Below are positions 36,363-45,988 of a DNA stretch of 64,000 nt, piece by piece (within the stretch, counting starts at the first letter, position 1; each line of letters starts with the position of its first letter). The position numbers and the translations under genes were made by a program. The stretch is from contig NZ_RQFW01000015.1 of NCBI RefSeq assembly GCF_004770145.1, forward strand, positions 62,001 through 126,000, read 5' to 3'. Under the pieces are notes generated by a model. That model was not told the DNA's origin. It was given only the letters and a program-made list of their open reading frames with translations, and did no database searches. The stretch comes from Leptospira bourretii (GTDB taxonomy: Bacteria > Spirochaetota > Leptospiria > Leptospirales > Leptospiraceae).

Positions 36363-36980
36363 ATGTTTTTTCCTTTCGCTAAATCAGATTCAATCATTTC
36401 CTCGGTTCCACCGCAAACCATTCCCATTTTAATCATCTTTGTTTCAATTGTTGGTTTTACCATCATCGTGGAACGACTTGTTTACTATTGGAGATTAAAA
36501 GCGATCCCTCAAGACCATTTCCGCCGTGTTCGGGAATTGGCTCGTGAACAAAAATGGGATGATGCAAAGGATGTTTTGGGCCAAGACGTTCAATCTCCGG
36601 CAGCTGTACTTTTGCGTATGGCCTTTGATCTGAAACGCCGAGGTGTAGAGTTCTGGGAAGAGGACATTCGCCAAGAAGGTTTTCGCCAAATATATTTGAT
36701 GGAACGTTATTTAACAGGTCTAGGAACCATTGCCACCATTGCACCTTTACTCGGAGTTCTTGGAACGGTCATTGGAATTGTTCGTTCCTTTGCGGAAGGA
36801 GCGGGAACCCAAGGTGCGGAAGTTGGTATATCCGAAGCTTTGATTACGACTGCGATGGGACTTGGGATTGCGATTCCTGCATACATTTTTTACAATCTTT
36901 TCTCTCGAATGAAAGAGGAAAGAATCACAGAAATGGAGAACGTTACAGATTTGGTGTTACCTCACCTAAACAAACGATAA
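36363..36980 (+). CDS. ExbB/TolQ/MotA-family proton-channel protein
   Basis: 205 residues with three membrane segments: ILIIFVSIVGFTIIVERLVYYW near 22-43, IATIAPLLGVLGTVIGIVRSF near 122-143 and ALITTAMGLGIAIPAYIFY near 158-176. The second and third carry the ExbB/TolQ conserved glycine-rich pattern that forms the pentameric proton channel. With the ExbD-like protein encoded 6 bp on it would energise an outer-membrane process; TonB or a TolA-like partner is not in the window. bamA follows in the same unit. ExbB and TolQ cannot be told apart here. Confidence 0.9.
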   Translation: MFFPFAKSDSIISSVPPQTIPILIIFVSIVGFTIIVERLVYYWRLKAIPQDHFRRVRELAREQKWDDAKDVLGQDVQSPAAVLLRMAFDLKRRGVEFWEEDIRQEGFRQIYLMERYLTGLGTIATIAPLLGVLGTVIGIVRSFAEGAGTQGAEVGISEALITTAMGLGIAIPAYIFYNLFSRMKEERITEMENVTDLVLPHLNKR

Positions 36981-36986
36981 AACTAA

Positions 36987-37418
36987 ATGAAATTTCGCAA
37001 AACGCAAAAATCATTTAATAACATTGAACTTGCACCGCTAATTGATGTTATTTCCTTTATAGTGATTTACTTTTTGATGAATGCAACTTTAGAAAAAAAC
37101 ACTGCATTGAAAGTGGAATTACCTCGTTCATCCAGTGTCGCTAAAGAAAAACAAAAAGATGAACTTGTCATCACTGTAGACAAACAAGGGAAAATTTATT
37201 TGGACCAAAATTCAGAACCAGTTCCGCTTGAGGGACTGACTGAAAAAATTAATGGATTTCTTGGTCCTGAAAAAGAAAGAGACCCTAAAAAAAATAAAGT
37301 CATTATTCGTGGAGATGGTGGTGCGTCTTATCAGGTTGTGGTTAAGGTTATCGATGCAGTGAATGCTGCGGGTGTTAGTCGCTTTAACCTGGCCATGGTA
37401 AAAGGCACATCTAAGTGA
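36987..37418 (+). CDS. ExbD/TolR-family protein
   Basis: 143 residues with one N-terminal membrane helix. [19 protein letters not shown] (12-30) holds the conserved Asp20 that carries protons in ExbD/TolR. The periplasmic part is the usual domain ([31 protein letters not shown]). It pairs with the ExbB-like protein encoded just upstream and precedes bamA by 4 bp; shared transcription of energy-transducing and barrel-assembly genes suggests both serve the outer membrane. Confidence 0.92.
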   Translation: MKFRKTQKSFNNIELAPLIDVISFIVIYFLMNATLEKNTALKVELPRSSSVAKEKQKDELVITVDKQGKIYLDQNSEPVPLEGLTEKINGFLGPEKERDPKKNKVIIRGDGGASYQVVVKVIDAVNAAGVSRFNLAMVKGTSK

Positions 37419-37422
37419 TTCT

Positions 37423-40299
37423 TTGAATATTCGAAAGAAAATAAAGTATTTTAGTCTTTTTGTTTTATCTCTCCTTTTATTAGTTTCGGCAGAGTGGGTT
37501 TCCCTTTGGTCAAATCGCTCTGTGTTTATTGATAAAGTCATTACCAAGATTGAATTTAAGGGAAATATCAATACCTCTTCTGATGATATTTTGGATTTAA
37601 TGGACATGCGCCCTGGGATGCAATTGTCTCAAGGTATTTTGAACGCAGATATGCGTGCTCTTTTTGTTTCAGGGTTCTTTTATCATATCGATATCCAAGG
37701 TGAAGCTGACGGAGACGGAGTTAAAATCCTTGTGGTTGTAAAAGAACGACCTCGGGTGAAAGACATTGACTTTATTGGGGCCGATGAAGTATTTCCTTCC
37801 GATTTACGCGATAAAATCCCGTTGAAAGAAAACGAAGTGATCACTCCGAAAAAAGTGACTCTTTCCAAAGAAGTAATTTTAAAAAAGTACCGAGATGAAG
37901 GTTTCTTTTTAGCATATGTACGTTTTGAAACAGAACCGGTAAATCCTGAAACAAACACAGTAAAGGTGAAGTTCATTATTGATGAAGGTGAAGAAATCCC
38001 CGTCAGTAAAATTAATATTTTTGGAAATAGCGAAATCGATACCTACGATATCCAAGGCATCATGGATTTGAAAGAAAGTGGGATTATTGAATCAGGTGTA
38101 TTTAAAGAATCCGCTTTTGAATCTGATAAACAGAAAATTTCTGCTTATTTAAAATCAAAAGGTTATGTTGATGCAGAACTTAGTAACGAAGGAACCAACT
38201 GGGAAATTCGTTGGGAAAATCCGCAGAAAAAAGACAAACGTGTGGTAATTGTTAATTTTAAGATTATAGAAGGAGAACAATACTTCTATAATGGGTATTC
38301 CACAAGTCACGATATGACCATTGCTCCCAATGGAATGCCACAGTTTTTAAACAAAGAAAATAACCCGATTGGAACACCAAAAGAAGAGTGGGCGCCCGTA
38401 TACCCTGTTAAGTTCTTGGAGGACCAATTTGAATTTGCCCCAGCAGATGTAGGTGAAGTTTTTGATGAAACAAAGTTCCAAAAAGATAGAGCTTCCATTA
38501 ACGAAGCTTATTCGGCAAAAGGGTATTTATTTGCTCAGGTAATTCCGCGGAGAAAGGTCATTGAGTTGAGTGATGGATCCTTGTCACGATACGAAAACTG
38601 TGATAAACGCGGAAGTTCAGATGGAAGTTCTGATTGTACAGAGGAATACAACCGACTGAATGTCGCAAAATTAAGAAAGATTTATGAAGATGAGCCAAAG
38701 TTACGAGGTAAAAAATTCATCCATGTCGATTTTACAATTCGTGAGAACAATTTAGCTTTTATTGAAAACATCATTATCAAAGGAAATAAAAAAACACAGG
38801 ATCGTGTGGTTCGTAGAGAACTTCTTTTTAAACCTGGTGACCTTTTTAATTCCACACTTGTAAATCGTTCCAGAGAACGTATTTTTAACTTAGGTTATTT
38901 TAAAGAAGTAAACTTTAACATGAGACCGGGTTCAGATGAAACCAAAATGAACCTCATCATTGAACTTGTGGAACAACCCACAGGAACAGTCTCAATGGGG
39001 GGTGGTTACGGAACTATTACTGGATTCTCCATCTTTACTCAGTTAGGTGAAAATAACTTAAATGGTTCCGGGCAACAAATCACTGGTCGGGTAGAGTTTG
39101 GTCCGATTCGTCGTTATTTACAAATTTCCTGGACTGAACCTTGGTTTATGGACAAACCTTGGTCACTTACCCTTTCTGCTTTTTATTCTTCCCGAACTTT
39201 GTATGTGGGAGCGACTTCCATTACAGAAAACAACAACCAAGGGATTAAGGAAGTTGCTTCTTATGAACGTTCTGGTGTGGGGGTGAGTGCGGGACTTGGT
39301 CACAGGTTTCTCATTAACTGGACTCACTTCCATCGTTATTCTCCGTCCTTTTTTGCATCCACTAGACCAACCTCACTTGTATCTGATCAAGTTTTAGCGG
39401 AAGTGGATCGTGGTTGGCAATTTCGCTCTCAGTTAACAAACGGTATTGCTTACGATAGTCGTGATAACGTATTCAATTCAACCCAAGGTTTTAATTTAAT
39501 TTTTTCAGTAGATAACGTGGGTCAGTTCCTTGGTGGAGAGTCCCATTTCGATCAGTTCAGTCCAATTTTGGAATACTACCATACATGGTTCGATTATACA
39601 TTTTTTGGACTCATTCGCAAAAACGCACTTAGGCGGTGGCGGGTAGTCCAACAATTTAGAACCTCATCTGTATTTACATTTGAACGAACTCCGAAGTATA
39701 AAAATCAGGATAAAGAAAGAATCCCTTATATACAGGTCCAAGACAGGTTGTTCCTTGGCGGGTATGAATCACTTCGCGGTTGGTTTTTTGATGATAAATA
39801 CTATCCTGATGAATGGAAGGATGGTGCTTCCAGTAGGGTATTGTTTACTTCTGAAATGCGATTCCCCATTGAACCTTCGTTACTATGGTTTGTTGTTTTC
39901 TTTGATGCGGGTGCGATGTATGAACAAATTAACCGCGCAGTGGGAGAAAGAAAAGAGTTCTTCAAAAATTATGATTCTTTAGTCAGAGCCCAACGGGAAA
40001 AAGAACCAGTTGAAACCTACTTGTATGAAAATTACAATTCATATGGACAAAAACTGCCGGATTCGCCTCTCGTTGTGAATGATCCAGGTAATTTGGTTCT
40101 TTCTAGTAAAAACCTTTCCATGTCAAACTTCCGTTTTTCATGGGGATTTGGACTAAGGATTCAGATTCCCGTATTGCCTCTACGTTTGTATTTTGCGCAA
40201 AGGATTCGTTATACGGGTGTGGAAGACAGACCTTTTGGTCTTTATCCCGACAATAATAGTTTTCAATTCGTTTTTGGTATTGGAGATATGCGATTCTAA
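37423..40299 (+). CDS. bamA: outer-membrane protein assembly factor BamA
   Basis: 958 residues, longer than the roughly 800 of enterobacterial BamA. A signal peptide (YFSLFVLSLLLLVSA) leads to POTRA domains (FKGNINTSSDDILDLMDM near 46, VKDIDFIGADEVFP near 109, SKINIFGNSEIDTYDI near 195, ENIIIKGNKKTQDRVVRRE near 448) and a C-terminal 16-strand barrel from about residue 530 that ends in Phe (GIGDMRF). An insertion between POTRA repeats (about 270-440, containing CDKRGSSDGSSDC) is unusual. Start is TTG. BamA inserts beta-barrel proteins, including those seen elsewhere in the window. Confidence 0.95.
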   Translation: MNIRKKIKYFSLFVLSLLLLVSAEWVSLWSNRSVFIDKVITKIEFKGNINTSSDDILDLMDMRPGMQLSQGILNADMRALFVSGFFYHIDIQGEADGDGVKILVVVKERPRVKDIDFIGADEVFPSDLRDKIPLKENEVITPKKVTLSKEVILKKYRDEGFFLAYVRFETEPVNPETNTVKVKFIIDEGEEIPVSKINIFGNSEIDTYDIQGIMDLKESGIIESGVFKESAFESDKQKISAYLKSKGYVDAELSNEGTNWEIRWENPQKKDKRVVIVNFKIIEGEQYFYNGYSTSHDMTIAPNGMPQFLNKENNPIGTPKEEWAPVYPVKFLEDQFEFAPADVGEVFDETKFQKDRASINEAYSAKGYLFAQVIPRRKVIELSDGSLSRYENCDKRGSSDGSSDCTEEYNRLNVAKLRKIYEDEPKLRGKKFIHVDFTIRENNLAFIENIIIKGNKKTQDRVVRRELLFKPGDLFNSTLVNRSRERIFNLGYFKEVNFNMRPGSDETKMNLIIELVEQPTGTVSMGGGYGTITGFSIFTQLGENNLNGSGQQITGRVEFGPIRRYLQISWTEPWFMDKPWSLTLSAFYSSRTLYVGATSITENNNQGIKEVASYERSGVGVSAGLGHRFLINWTHFHRYSPSFFASTRPTSLVSDQVLAEVDRGWQFRSQLTNGIAYDSRDNVFNSTQGFNLIFSVDNVGQFLGGESHFDQFSPILEYYHTWFDYTFFGLIRKNALRRWRVVQQFRTSSVFTFERTPKYKNQDKERIPYIQVQDRLFLGGYESLRGWFFDDKYYPDEWKDGASSRVLFTSEMRFPIEPSLLWFVVFFDAGAMYEQINRAVGERKEFFKNYDSLVRAQREKEPVETYLYENYNSYGQKLPDSPLVVNDPGNLVLSSKNLSMSNFRFSWGFGLRIQIPVLPLRLYFAQRIRYTGVEDRPFGLYPDNNSFQFVFGIGDMRF

Positions 40300-42483
40300 G
40301 TGGAGTTAGTGGGGCTTAATTCCGAACAAAAAAAAGCTGTTGAAACAGTTGATGGGCCACTCCTGATTCTCGCTGGTGCAGGTTCAGGTAAAACTCGAGT
40401 CATTACCTACCGAATCGCTAACCTCATTCTCAATCATAAAGTTTATCCGAATCAAATTCTTGCTGTTACTTTTACGAACAAAGCTGCGGAGGAAATGCGC
40501 AGTCGTTGCCGGAGTTTACTACCGGAGGGGAATGCTGAACCATTGGTTCGTACTTTCCATTCCCTTTGTTTGTATTTGTTACGTAGGGAAGGAAAAGTTT
40601 TGGGGCTTGGAAATAATTTTACTGTTTACGACAGTGATATGCAAGAGTCTCTCATTAAAGAAATTCTAAAATCCAAAGATATGGACACAAAGGAGTTTCG
40701 TCCTTCTAGTCTTGCGAATGCCTTCTCTTCGGCAAAAGATTCTTTTATGACAGCAGAAGAATATGCCAAAAAAAAGGCGGATGATTCTTATACAAAAACA
40801 ATTGCTTCTGTTTTTTTAGAATATGAAAAACGAAAAGATTTGCGGAATGCTTTGGATTTTGGTGATTTGATTTTAAAAACAGTTATTCTGTTTCGTGATT
40901 TCCCCGTCATTTTGGAAAAATACCAAAGGTTATGGAAATACATTATGGTGGATGAATACCAAGATACAAATAAAATTCAGTATCATTTGGTGCAGTCTCT
41001 TTCCTCCTTTCACAAAAATCTTTGTGTGGTAGGAGATGATGACCAATCTATTTATTCTTGGCGTGGTGCAGATATTTCTAATATTCTTAATTTTAAAAAA
41101 GATTATCCAGAAGCTGTTGTTGTTAAGTTAGAAGAAAACTATCGTTCTACAAAAACAATTATTGAAACGGCTGCAGCTTTAATTGCCAATAATAAACAAC
41201 GAACAAATAAAACTTTAAGAACCGAGAATCCTATTGGAGATAAAATCAAACTCACTTCTTATCAGAATGAGATTGAAGAAGCAGAAGGAATTGTTCAAAA
41301 AATCCAGGCAAATGTGAGACAGGGACAAAAGTATTCGAACTTTGCTGTATTTTATAGAACCAATTCCCAATCTCGTTATTTTGAAGAAGCACTGAGAAAA
41401 AAAGCAATTCCCTATAAAATTTTTGGTGGGTTCCGCTTTTTTGACCGGAAAGAAGTAAAGGATTTGATTGCTTATCTTTCAGTGGTAGTCAATCCAGTCG
41501 ATTCTACTTCTCTTCTTCGTATCATCAACTCGCCACCTCGAGGGATCGGCGATACAACTGTGAATCGTTTGTTATCCTATTCTGTGAGTGAAGGTCTGTC
41601 TTTATTTGAATGTTTGGGAAAGACGGTGCCTGATATCAAAAAAGGAACTTTGCAGAAGTTGTCTTCCTTATATAGGATGTTTGATTCTTCGATGGAAGAT
41701 CTTGGAAAAAAAACTCCTTCTGAAATTGCTTATGATGTTTTGGAACACTCTGGGTATCGCGAATTTTTAGAGAATGAAGGTACGGAAGATTCTTTTTCCA
41801 GGTTGTCAAACTTAAATGAGTTTGTGAATGCATTAAAGGAATTTGAAGAAAATAATCCAGAAGCAACACTTGAAGAATATCTTGGAAATATATCTTTGAT
41901 TACCAGTGAAGACAACACCAAAGAATTACCTGACTATGTCATTCTAATGACTGTCCATAATGCAAAAGGACTAGAATTCCAACATGTATTTATGGCAGGA
42001 ATGGAAGAGGGAACTTTTCCGCATTTTCTATCCATTGATTCGGCAGATGGTTTGGAAGAAGAGAGAAGGCTTGCTTATGTGGCGATCACTCGTGCTCGTA
42101 AAAATTTAGAAATTAGTTTTTCGCGGTTCACTCGAAAGTTCGGTGAAATAGAAGCAAGGTTGCCTTCCCAATTTTTGGAAGAACTTCCGAGCCAATTCAT
42201 TGAGGGAGAATTTACCGAAAATCGTTTTGGTGTCAGGAGACCAGAGTTTTCACCGAGAGCAGAAAGATTTCAGAAATCAGAAGAAAAATTTGAAACAGTA
42301 CTCGCAAAGTCTGGCGATGGGGATTTCCAAGTTGGAACCAAAGTGCGCCATAAAGTCTACGGAGATGGTCGTATTTTAACCATCTCGGGATCGGGGGACA
42401 ATCGAAAGGTGGAAGTTCGATTTGGTTCTCATTTGGATAAAAAATTCTTATTGGCATACACACCATTAGAGATAATTTCATGA
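40300..42483 (+). CDS. pcrA: UvrD/PcrA-type DNA helicase
   Basis: 727 residues, SF1A helicase. Motif I AGAGSGKTRVIT (25-36), motif II DEYQDTN, VVGDDDQSIYSWRGAD, motif V TVHNAKGLEF and motif VI VAITRARKNL are complete. The C-terminal KVRHKVYGDGRI tudor-like segment is the one that in PcrA contacts RNA polymerase, supporting PcrA over Rep. It unwinds DNA in excision repair and replication restart. Translation begins with GTG directly after the bamA stop, or 9 bases later at another GTG; the unit continues without a gap. Confidence 0.94.
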   Translation: MELVGLNSEQKKAVETVDGPLLILAGAGSGKTRVITYRIANLILNHKVYPNQILAVTFTNKAAEEMRSRCRSLLPEGNAEPLVRTFHSLCLYLLRREGKVLGLGNNFTVYDSDMQESLIKEILKSKDMDTKEFRPSSLANAFSSAKDSFMTAEEYAKKKADDSYTKTIASVFLEYEKRKDLRNALDFGDLILKTVILFRDFPVILEKYQRLWKYIMVDEYQDTNKIQYHLVQSLSSFHKNLCVVGDDDQSIYSWRGADISNILNFKKDYPEAVVVKLEENYRSTKTIIETAAALIANNKQRTNKTLRTENPIGDKIKLTSYQNEIEEAEGIVQKIQANVRQGQKYSNFAVFYRTNSQSRYFEEALRKKAIPYKIFGGFRFFDRKEVKDLIAYLSVVVNPVDSTSLLRIINSPPRGIGDTTVNRLLSYSVSEGLSLFECLGKTVPDIKKGTLQKLSSLYRMFDSSMEDLGKKTPSEIAYDVLEHSGYREFLENEGTEDSFSRLSNLNEFVNALKEFEENNPEATLEEYLGNISLITSEDNTKELPDYVILMTVHNAKGLEFQHVFMAGMEEGTFPHFLSIDSADGLEEERRLAYVAITRARKNLEISFSRFTRKFGEIEARLPSQFLEELPSQFIEGEFTENRFGVRRPEFSPRAERFQKSEEKFETVLAKSGDGDFQVGTKVRHKVYGDGRILTISGSGDNRKVEVRFGSHLDKKFLLAYTPLEIIS

Positions 42484-42501
42484 ACTAGAAGAGGAATGGC
42501 T

Positions 42502-42930
42502 ATGAATCGGATTTGGACTTTAAGTATAATTGTATTGTTTCCTTTGACATTAGTAAATGCACAGCAGAACTCTGGTTTGGCGGACGAGTTTACTAAGTTA
42601 GAAGATTACCTTCGGAATCCAAAACTAACGGAAGAACAGAAAAAAAAGAATTTCGAATCCAATATGGTTAGTTCAGTTCGAAGTACTCTTTCTAAACGTC
42701 TAGCAAATCCTAAAAAAGATTTAAAGGATCTAAAATTTCAGGACTTACAAACGGAACGACCAGAAGGAACAAATACTTTTTTTGTTAAGTATAAAAACTA
42801 TTATTTTCAATACCAATTCCCAGTAGATCCAGAAACATATGTTACTTCTCCATCGGAAGAGATCGTATTGGAAAAACCGGAAGGTTTGGATTTAGGTTCA
42901 AACGCCCATAAAGAAGAAAAAAAGAATTAG
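42502..42930 (+). CDS. small exported protein of unknown function
   Basis: 142 residues. MNRIWTLSIIVLFPLTLVNA is a signal peptide. The ATG at 42502 is chosen because AGAAGAGG lies at the right distance, while the ATG 6 bases earlier almost touches it. The mature part is charged, with ADEFTKLEDYLRNPKLTEEQKKK-like helical character and a tail rich in Glu and Lys. It lies 18 bp after pcrA and 18 bp before the inositol-phosphatase gene. Not recognised. Confidence 0.7.
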   Translation: MNRIWTLSIIVLFPLTLVNAQQNSGLADEFTKLEDYLRNPKLTEEQKKKNFESNMVSSVRSTLSKRLANPKKDLKDLKFQDLQTERPEGTNTFFVKYKNYYFQYQFPVDPETYVTSPSEEIVLEKPEGLDLGSNAHKEEKKN

Positions 42931-42948
42931 ATTACTGATCAGGACGGA

Positions 42949-43818
42949 ATGGAAGAAAAAGATTTTCAGGAAGTTTGGCGGTGGGTTCTATCAGTTGGAG
43001 ATTCTATTCTTTCCATTTATAAATCAGACTTCCAAATTCGCGACAAAGGTGGCAACGACCCTGTTACCGAGGCTGATTTGTTTGCAAGTGAGTTTCTTTT
43101 TGAAAAAATTTCTTCACGTTTTCCGAACCATGGTTTTTTATCAGAAGAAAAAACAGATACAAATAGACGTTTGGACAAGGAATGGGTTTGGATTTTAGAT
43201 CCTATTGATGGAACTCGTGAATTTGTAAAAAAAAATGACCAGTTTGCTTTGAGTTTGGGCCTTGTTCGTAATGGTGAAGCGGTTTGGGGAGTGATATTTA
43301 ATCCTGCTACTGGAGAATTTTTTTCCAAAATTAGAAATACTTTTTTTGCGAAATTACAACCTCCATTTTCCACAGAAGAAAATTTTAGAACTCTCGTGGT
43401 GGAAAGCGGTTCCGTATTGCACCCGTTAGAGGAATCAAAACCTGTTCCTAATAAACCCGTTTTACTTGTGTCTTTATCGGAAATGAAAGAAGGACTTTTC
43501 TCCGATTCTTTTTGGCAGGAAGATTTTGAGATTCGATCCATGGGAAGCATCGCTTATAAATTGGGGCTTTTGTCTGCAGGATTTATTGATCTAATTGTTT
43601 CCTTAAAACCCAAAAACGAATGGGACATTTGTGGAGGCATTGCTCTTTTGGATGAAGAGAATTTCACTTCTTTTCCTTTAAAGGACAAAGGATATCTTTT
43701 TAACCAGTCCAATACCTTATCTTATGGATTGGTTGCTGGTAAAAAAACTGCTGTCCAATATTTAGAATCCAAAATAGATATCCACCAATTATCCCTCAAG
43801 GTAAAGGAACGATGGTAA
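42949..43818 (+). CDS. inositol-monophosphatase family protein (CysQ-like)
   Basis: 289 residues. GGNDPVTEADLFASE near 33-47, EEKTD at about 66, DPIDGTREF near 85-93 and NEWDICGGIALL near 224-235 are the metal-binding motifs of this family. CysQ-type 3'(2'),5'-bisphosphate nucleotidase, an inositol monophosphatase or a fructose-1,6-bisphosphatase are all possible; DPIDGTREF with a following Phe-Val fits CysQ best. It would work in the cytoplasm with Mg2+. It overlaps a glycosyltransferase gene by 7 bp. Confidence 0.85.
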   Translation: MEEKDFQEVWRWVLSVGDSILSIYKSDFQIRDKGGNDPVTEADLFASEFLFEKISSRFPNHGFLSEEKTDTNRRLDKEWVWILDPIDGTREFVKKNDQFALSLGLVRNGEAVWGVIFNPATGEFFSKIRNTFFAKLQPPFSTEENFRTLVVESGSVLHPLEESKPVPNKPVLLVSLSEMKEGLFSDSFWQEDFEIRSMGSIAYKLGLLSAGFIDLIVSLKPKNEWDICGGIALLDEENFTSFPLKDKGYLFNQSNTLSYGLVAGKKTAVQYLESKIDIHQLSLKVKERW

Positions 43819-44945
43819 AAACCAAACGAATTGGCCTTGATGCGAGGCCTCTTTCCACTCGAGTTTCTGGAGTGGGAAGATTGATTGCAGAAACACTAAA
43901 AGCTTTTCCACACAAAGAAGAATATGATTTCTTTTTGTTTTCGCATTTACCCATTCACGAAGACCACAAAGCTGTATTGTCATTGTCTAATATCACTTGG
44001 GTGAATGGTGGGGGTTTTTTAAAATGGAAAGGTGGTTTGTATTACAATCTATACATTCCGTTTTATTTATTAAAACATCGTTTGGATCTTTTTTGGGGAT
44101 CTCAACAAGTTTTACCACCTTTTTTGCCAAGTTCCTTAAAAGCAGTTCTTACATATTGTGATTTGGTTTTGTATTTGTATCCAGAAACTATGCGTTGGAT
44201 CGCAAAAGTTCAACAAAGGTTATTTCAAAGATACTCTGTTAGGCGATCAAGTTTTATTCTATCGATTTCGAAACAAACAAGCACTGATATGTGTCTCAAA
44301 TTTGGTTATCCAGTGGATCAAACTGGTGTTTCGTATCCAGGTGTGAATCCGATCGAGATGACAAAACAATTGGAAACAAAAATTTCCAATCGAGTAAAAG
44401 ATTTGGGAACAGATTTTCTGTTATCAGTTTCCACAATTGAACCAAGAAAAAACTATCCATTTTTACTAGAAGTCTTTCGGGAATACCGTAAGACTGAACC
44501 ACACCATTACAGGCCTTGGGTGATTGTGGGAAAAATTGGATGGGAATCACCTGAGTTTATCGAAGAGTTATTACAAGAACGCAGTTTGTACAAAGACATC
44601 CATATTTTGGATTCTGTTTCTGATTCTGAATTACAACATCTCTACAAAAGAGCAGGTTTATTTGCTTTTGCCAGTAAATACGAAGGGTTTGGGATTCCCA
44701 TGGCAGAAGCTATCTTTCATGGATTGAATTGTGTGGTTTCTGATATTCCCACATTTCATGAAATTGGAAAAGATGGAGTTACCTATCTTCCATACAAAAC
44801 GAAAGAAGATGCAAAACTTTGGGCCGAGACAATTAAAAAGTATTTTGAAAATCCGAAACCATTAACAGTATCAATTTCTGAATTTACTTGGGAAAACGCA
44901 GCAAAAATCACAGAAGAAGTTTTTAGAAAGGTTTTAGAGGAATGA
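43812..44945 (+). CDS. family 4 (GT-B) glycosyltransferase
   Basis: 377 residues in the GT-B fold. RVSGVGRLIAET near the start, STIEPRKNYPFLLEVFREY near 199-217, and FASKYEGFGIPMAEAIFHG near 283-301 with GLNCVVSD are the C-terminal nucleotide-sugar site of group 1 transferases. The E-x7-E motif is kept (Glu in YEGFG and in MAEA). It likely adds a sugar to a lipid-linked or LPS glycan. It overlaps the phosphatase gene by 7 bp and its end overlaps the convergent unknown gene by 12 bp. Confidence 0.9.
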   Translation: MVKTKRIGLDARPLSTRVSGVGRLIAETLKAFPHKEEYDFFLFSHLPIHEDHKAVLSLSNITWVNGGGFLKWKGGLYYNLYIPFYLLKHRLDLFWGSQQVLPPFLPSSLKAVLTYCDLVLYLYPETMRWIAKVQQRLFQRYSVRRSSFILSISKQTSTDMCLKFGYPVDQTGVSYPGVNPIEMTKQLETKISNRVKDLGTDFLLSVSTIEPRKNYPFLLEVFREYRKTEPHHYRPWVIVGKIGWESPEFIEELLQERSLYKDIHILDSVSDSELQHLYKRAGLFAFASKYEGFGIPMAEAIFHGLNCVVSDIPTFHEIGKDGVTYLPYKTKEDAKLWAETIKKYFENPKPLTVSISEFTWENAAKITEEVFRKVLEE

Positions 44946-45329
44946 GAATAATCCCTTCTTTTTTGTGACCACTCCAGAATAAAGAATTTTGGATTTGTCT
45001 GACTTTGGAAGGACGTGCAAATGAAACCGGTCTTTTGTCATGGCTTGGATTTCACATTCCCAGTCGGCATTTTGTGCCACCAATTTGACTCGGTCACAAA
45101 GCACTTCCGATTCTAGAATCCAAACAAATGAAAATTCAGATTTTCCACGTTTGAAATGAGTTTTGATTTCTTTGGAATTTGCTTTCCAGGTAACGGTTGT
45201 TTCATCCCCTGTTTCATAGGGTTGAACGCTCGAGGGAATCATAGAAATTCCTTTCCCTGTCCAGTTTCCCTTTACGTAATCATTCCATTCGTCTAAGTTG
45301 GAGAAGTAATTGTAAATCAATGAATTCAA
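44934..45329 (-). CDS. unknown small cytoplasmic protein
   Basis: 131 residues, TTG start. No signal or membrane segment. The sequence alternates charged and aromatic residues and looks like a small beta-barrel (TVTWKANSKEIKTHFK, FSFVWILESEVLCDRVK, FHLHVLPKSDKSK). Its 3' end overlaps the glycosyltransferase and its start lies beside the divergent thioredoxin-like gene; a second TTG at 45320 would shorten it by three residues. Not recognised. Confidence 0.65.
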   Translation of the reverse strand: MNSLIYNYFSNLDEWNDYVKGNWTGKGISMIPSSVQPYETGDETTVTWKANSKEIKTHFKRGKSEFSFVWILESEVLCDRVKLVAQNADWECEIQAMTKDRFHLHVLPKSDKSKILYSGVVTKKKGLFSFL

Positions 45330-45334
45330 ATAAT

Positions 45335-45853
45335 ATGACCCAAACTTTGCGATACGTTAAATCCAGTTTTTATCTAATGATTCTCCTTTCTCTCCTTTTT
45401 TGTAAACCAGAGGGAGAACCTAACGATTTTTATCCTGAACCACTCCAAACAATCCAAGGTAATCCAGAACGAATGGAGGATTGGAAAGGGAAGGTTGTTG
45501 TATTAGATTTTTGGGCCACTTGGTGTGAACCTTGTGCAAAGGCAGTACCGACGATCAACAAATGGAAATCCTCTGTTTCCGAAAAGGACTTTGTCTTTCG
45601 AGGAATCAACACTGACACAACGGAGCCGTTGGAAAAAATTAAAAAGGATATGGATCGATTGAAGATGAGTTACCCCACCTTACTGGATAAAGACTGGAAA
45701 ATGACAGATTTTTATCATGTAGAAGGAATTCCTTGCCTTCTTGTCTTTGATCGGTCAGGAAAAATTGTGTATCGGCAGTACGGACTGATTGGGTCTGACC
45801 TTTCAGGACTTGTCATTCGTTCACATGTTTGGGCAAACTCTGATCTGCCATAA
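45335..45853 (+). CDS. TlpA/ResA-like thioredoxin-fold protein, membrane anchored
   Basis: 172 residues from the ATG at 45335, which avoids overlap with the divergent neighbour. A hydrophobic start (FYLMILLSLLFCKPE) may be a signal anchor; the LLF before Cys is a poor lipobox, so lipidation is uncertain. The thioredoxin fold holds the active site WCEPC (about residues 61-65), preceded by VVVLDFWAT, and the cis-proline is in GIPCLLVF. Such proteins reduce disulfides on the periplasmic side, often in cytochrome c maturation; a c-type heme protein exists elsewhere in the window. Confidence 0.88.
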   Translation: MTQTLRYVKSSFYLMILLSLLFCKPEGEPNDFYPEPLQTIQGNPERMEDWKGKVVVLDFWATWCEPCAKAVPTINKWKSSVSEKDFVFRGINTDTTEPLEKIKKDMDRLKMSYPTLLDKDWKMTDFYHVEGIPCLLVFDRSGKIVYRQYGLIGSDLSGLVIRSHVWANSDLP

Positions 45854-45884
45854 TTGTGCAATGCGAAACAACATTTTGATTTTC

Positions 45885-45921
45885 CATTGAATTCAATGAC
45901 AAGATTGAAAATGTCTTGACT
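45885..45921 (+). promoter_or_regulatory. palindrome and -35 region upstream of fadD
   Basis: CATTGAATTCAATG (45885-45898) is a perfect 14-bp palindrome. TTCAAT (45892-45897) and ATTGAA (45904-45909) form a second spaced dyad overlapping it. A TTGACT -35 box follows at 45916-45921, 68 bases before the fadD start. Fatty-acid regulators often bind such sites; no regulator gene is adjacent. Confidence 0.4.
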
Positions 45922-45988
45922 CATGTTCGTTAAAAAAGTCCCTTAAAGATACCTTTTTACGTTTTCTTTTGAGAAAGGAGTCAGAATA

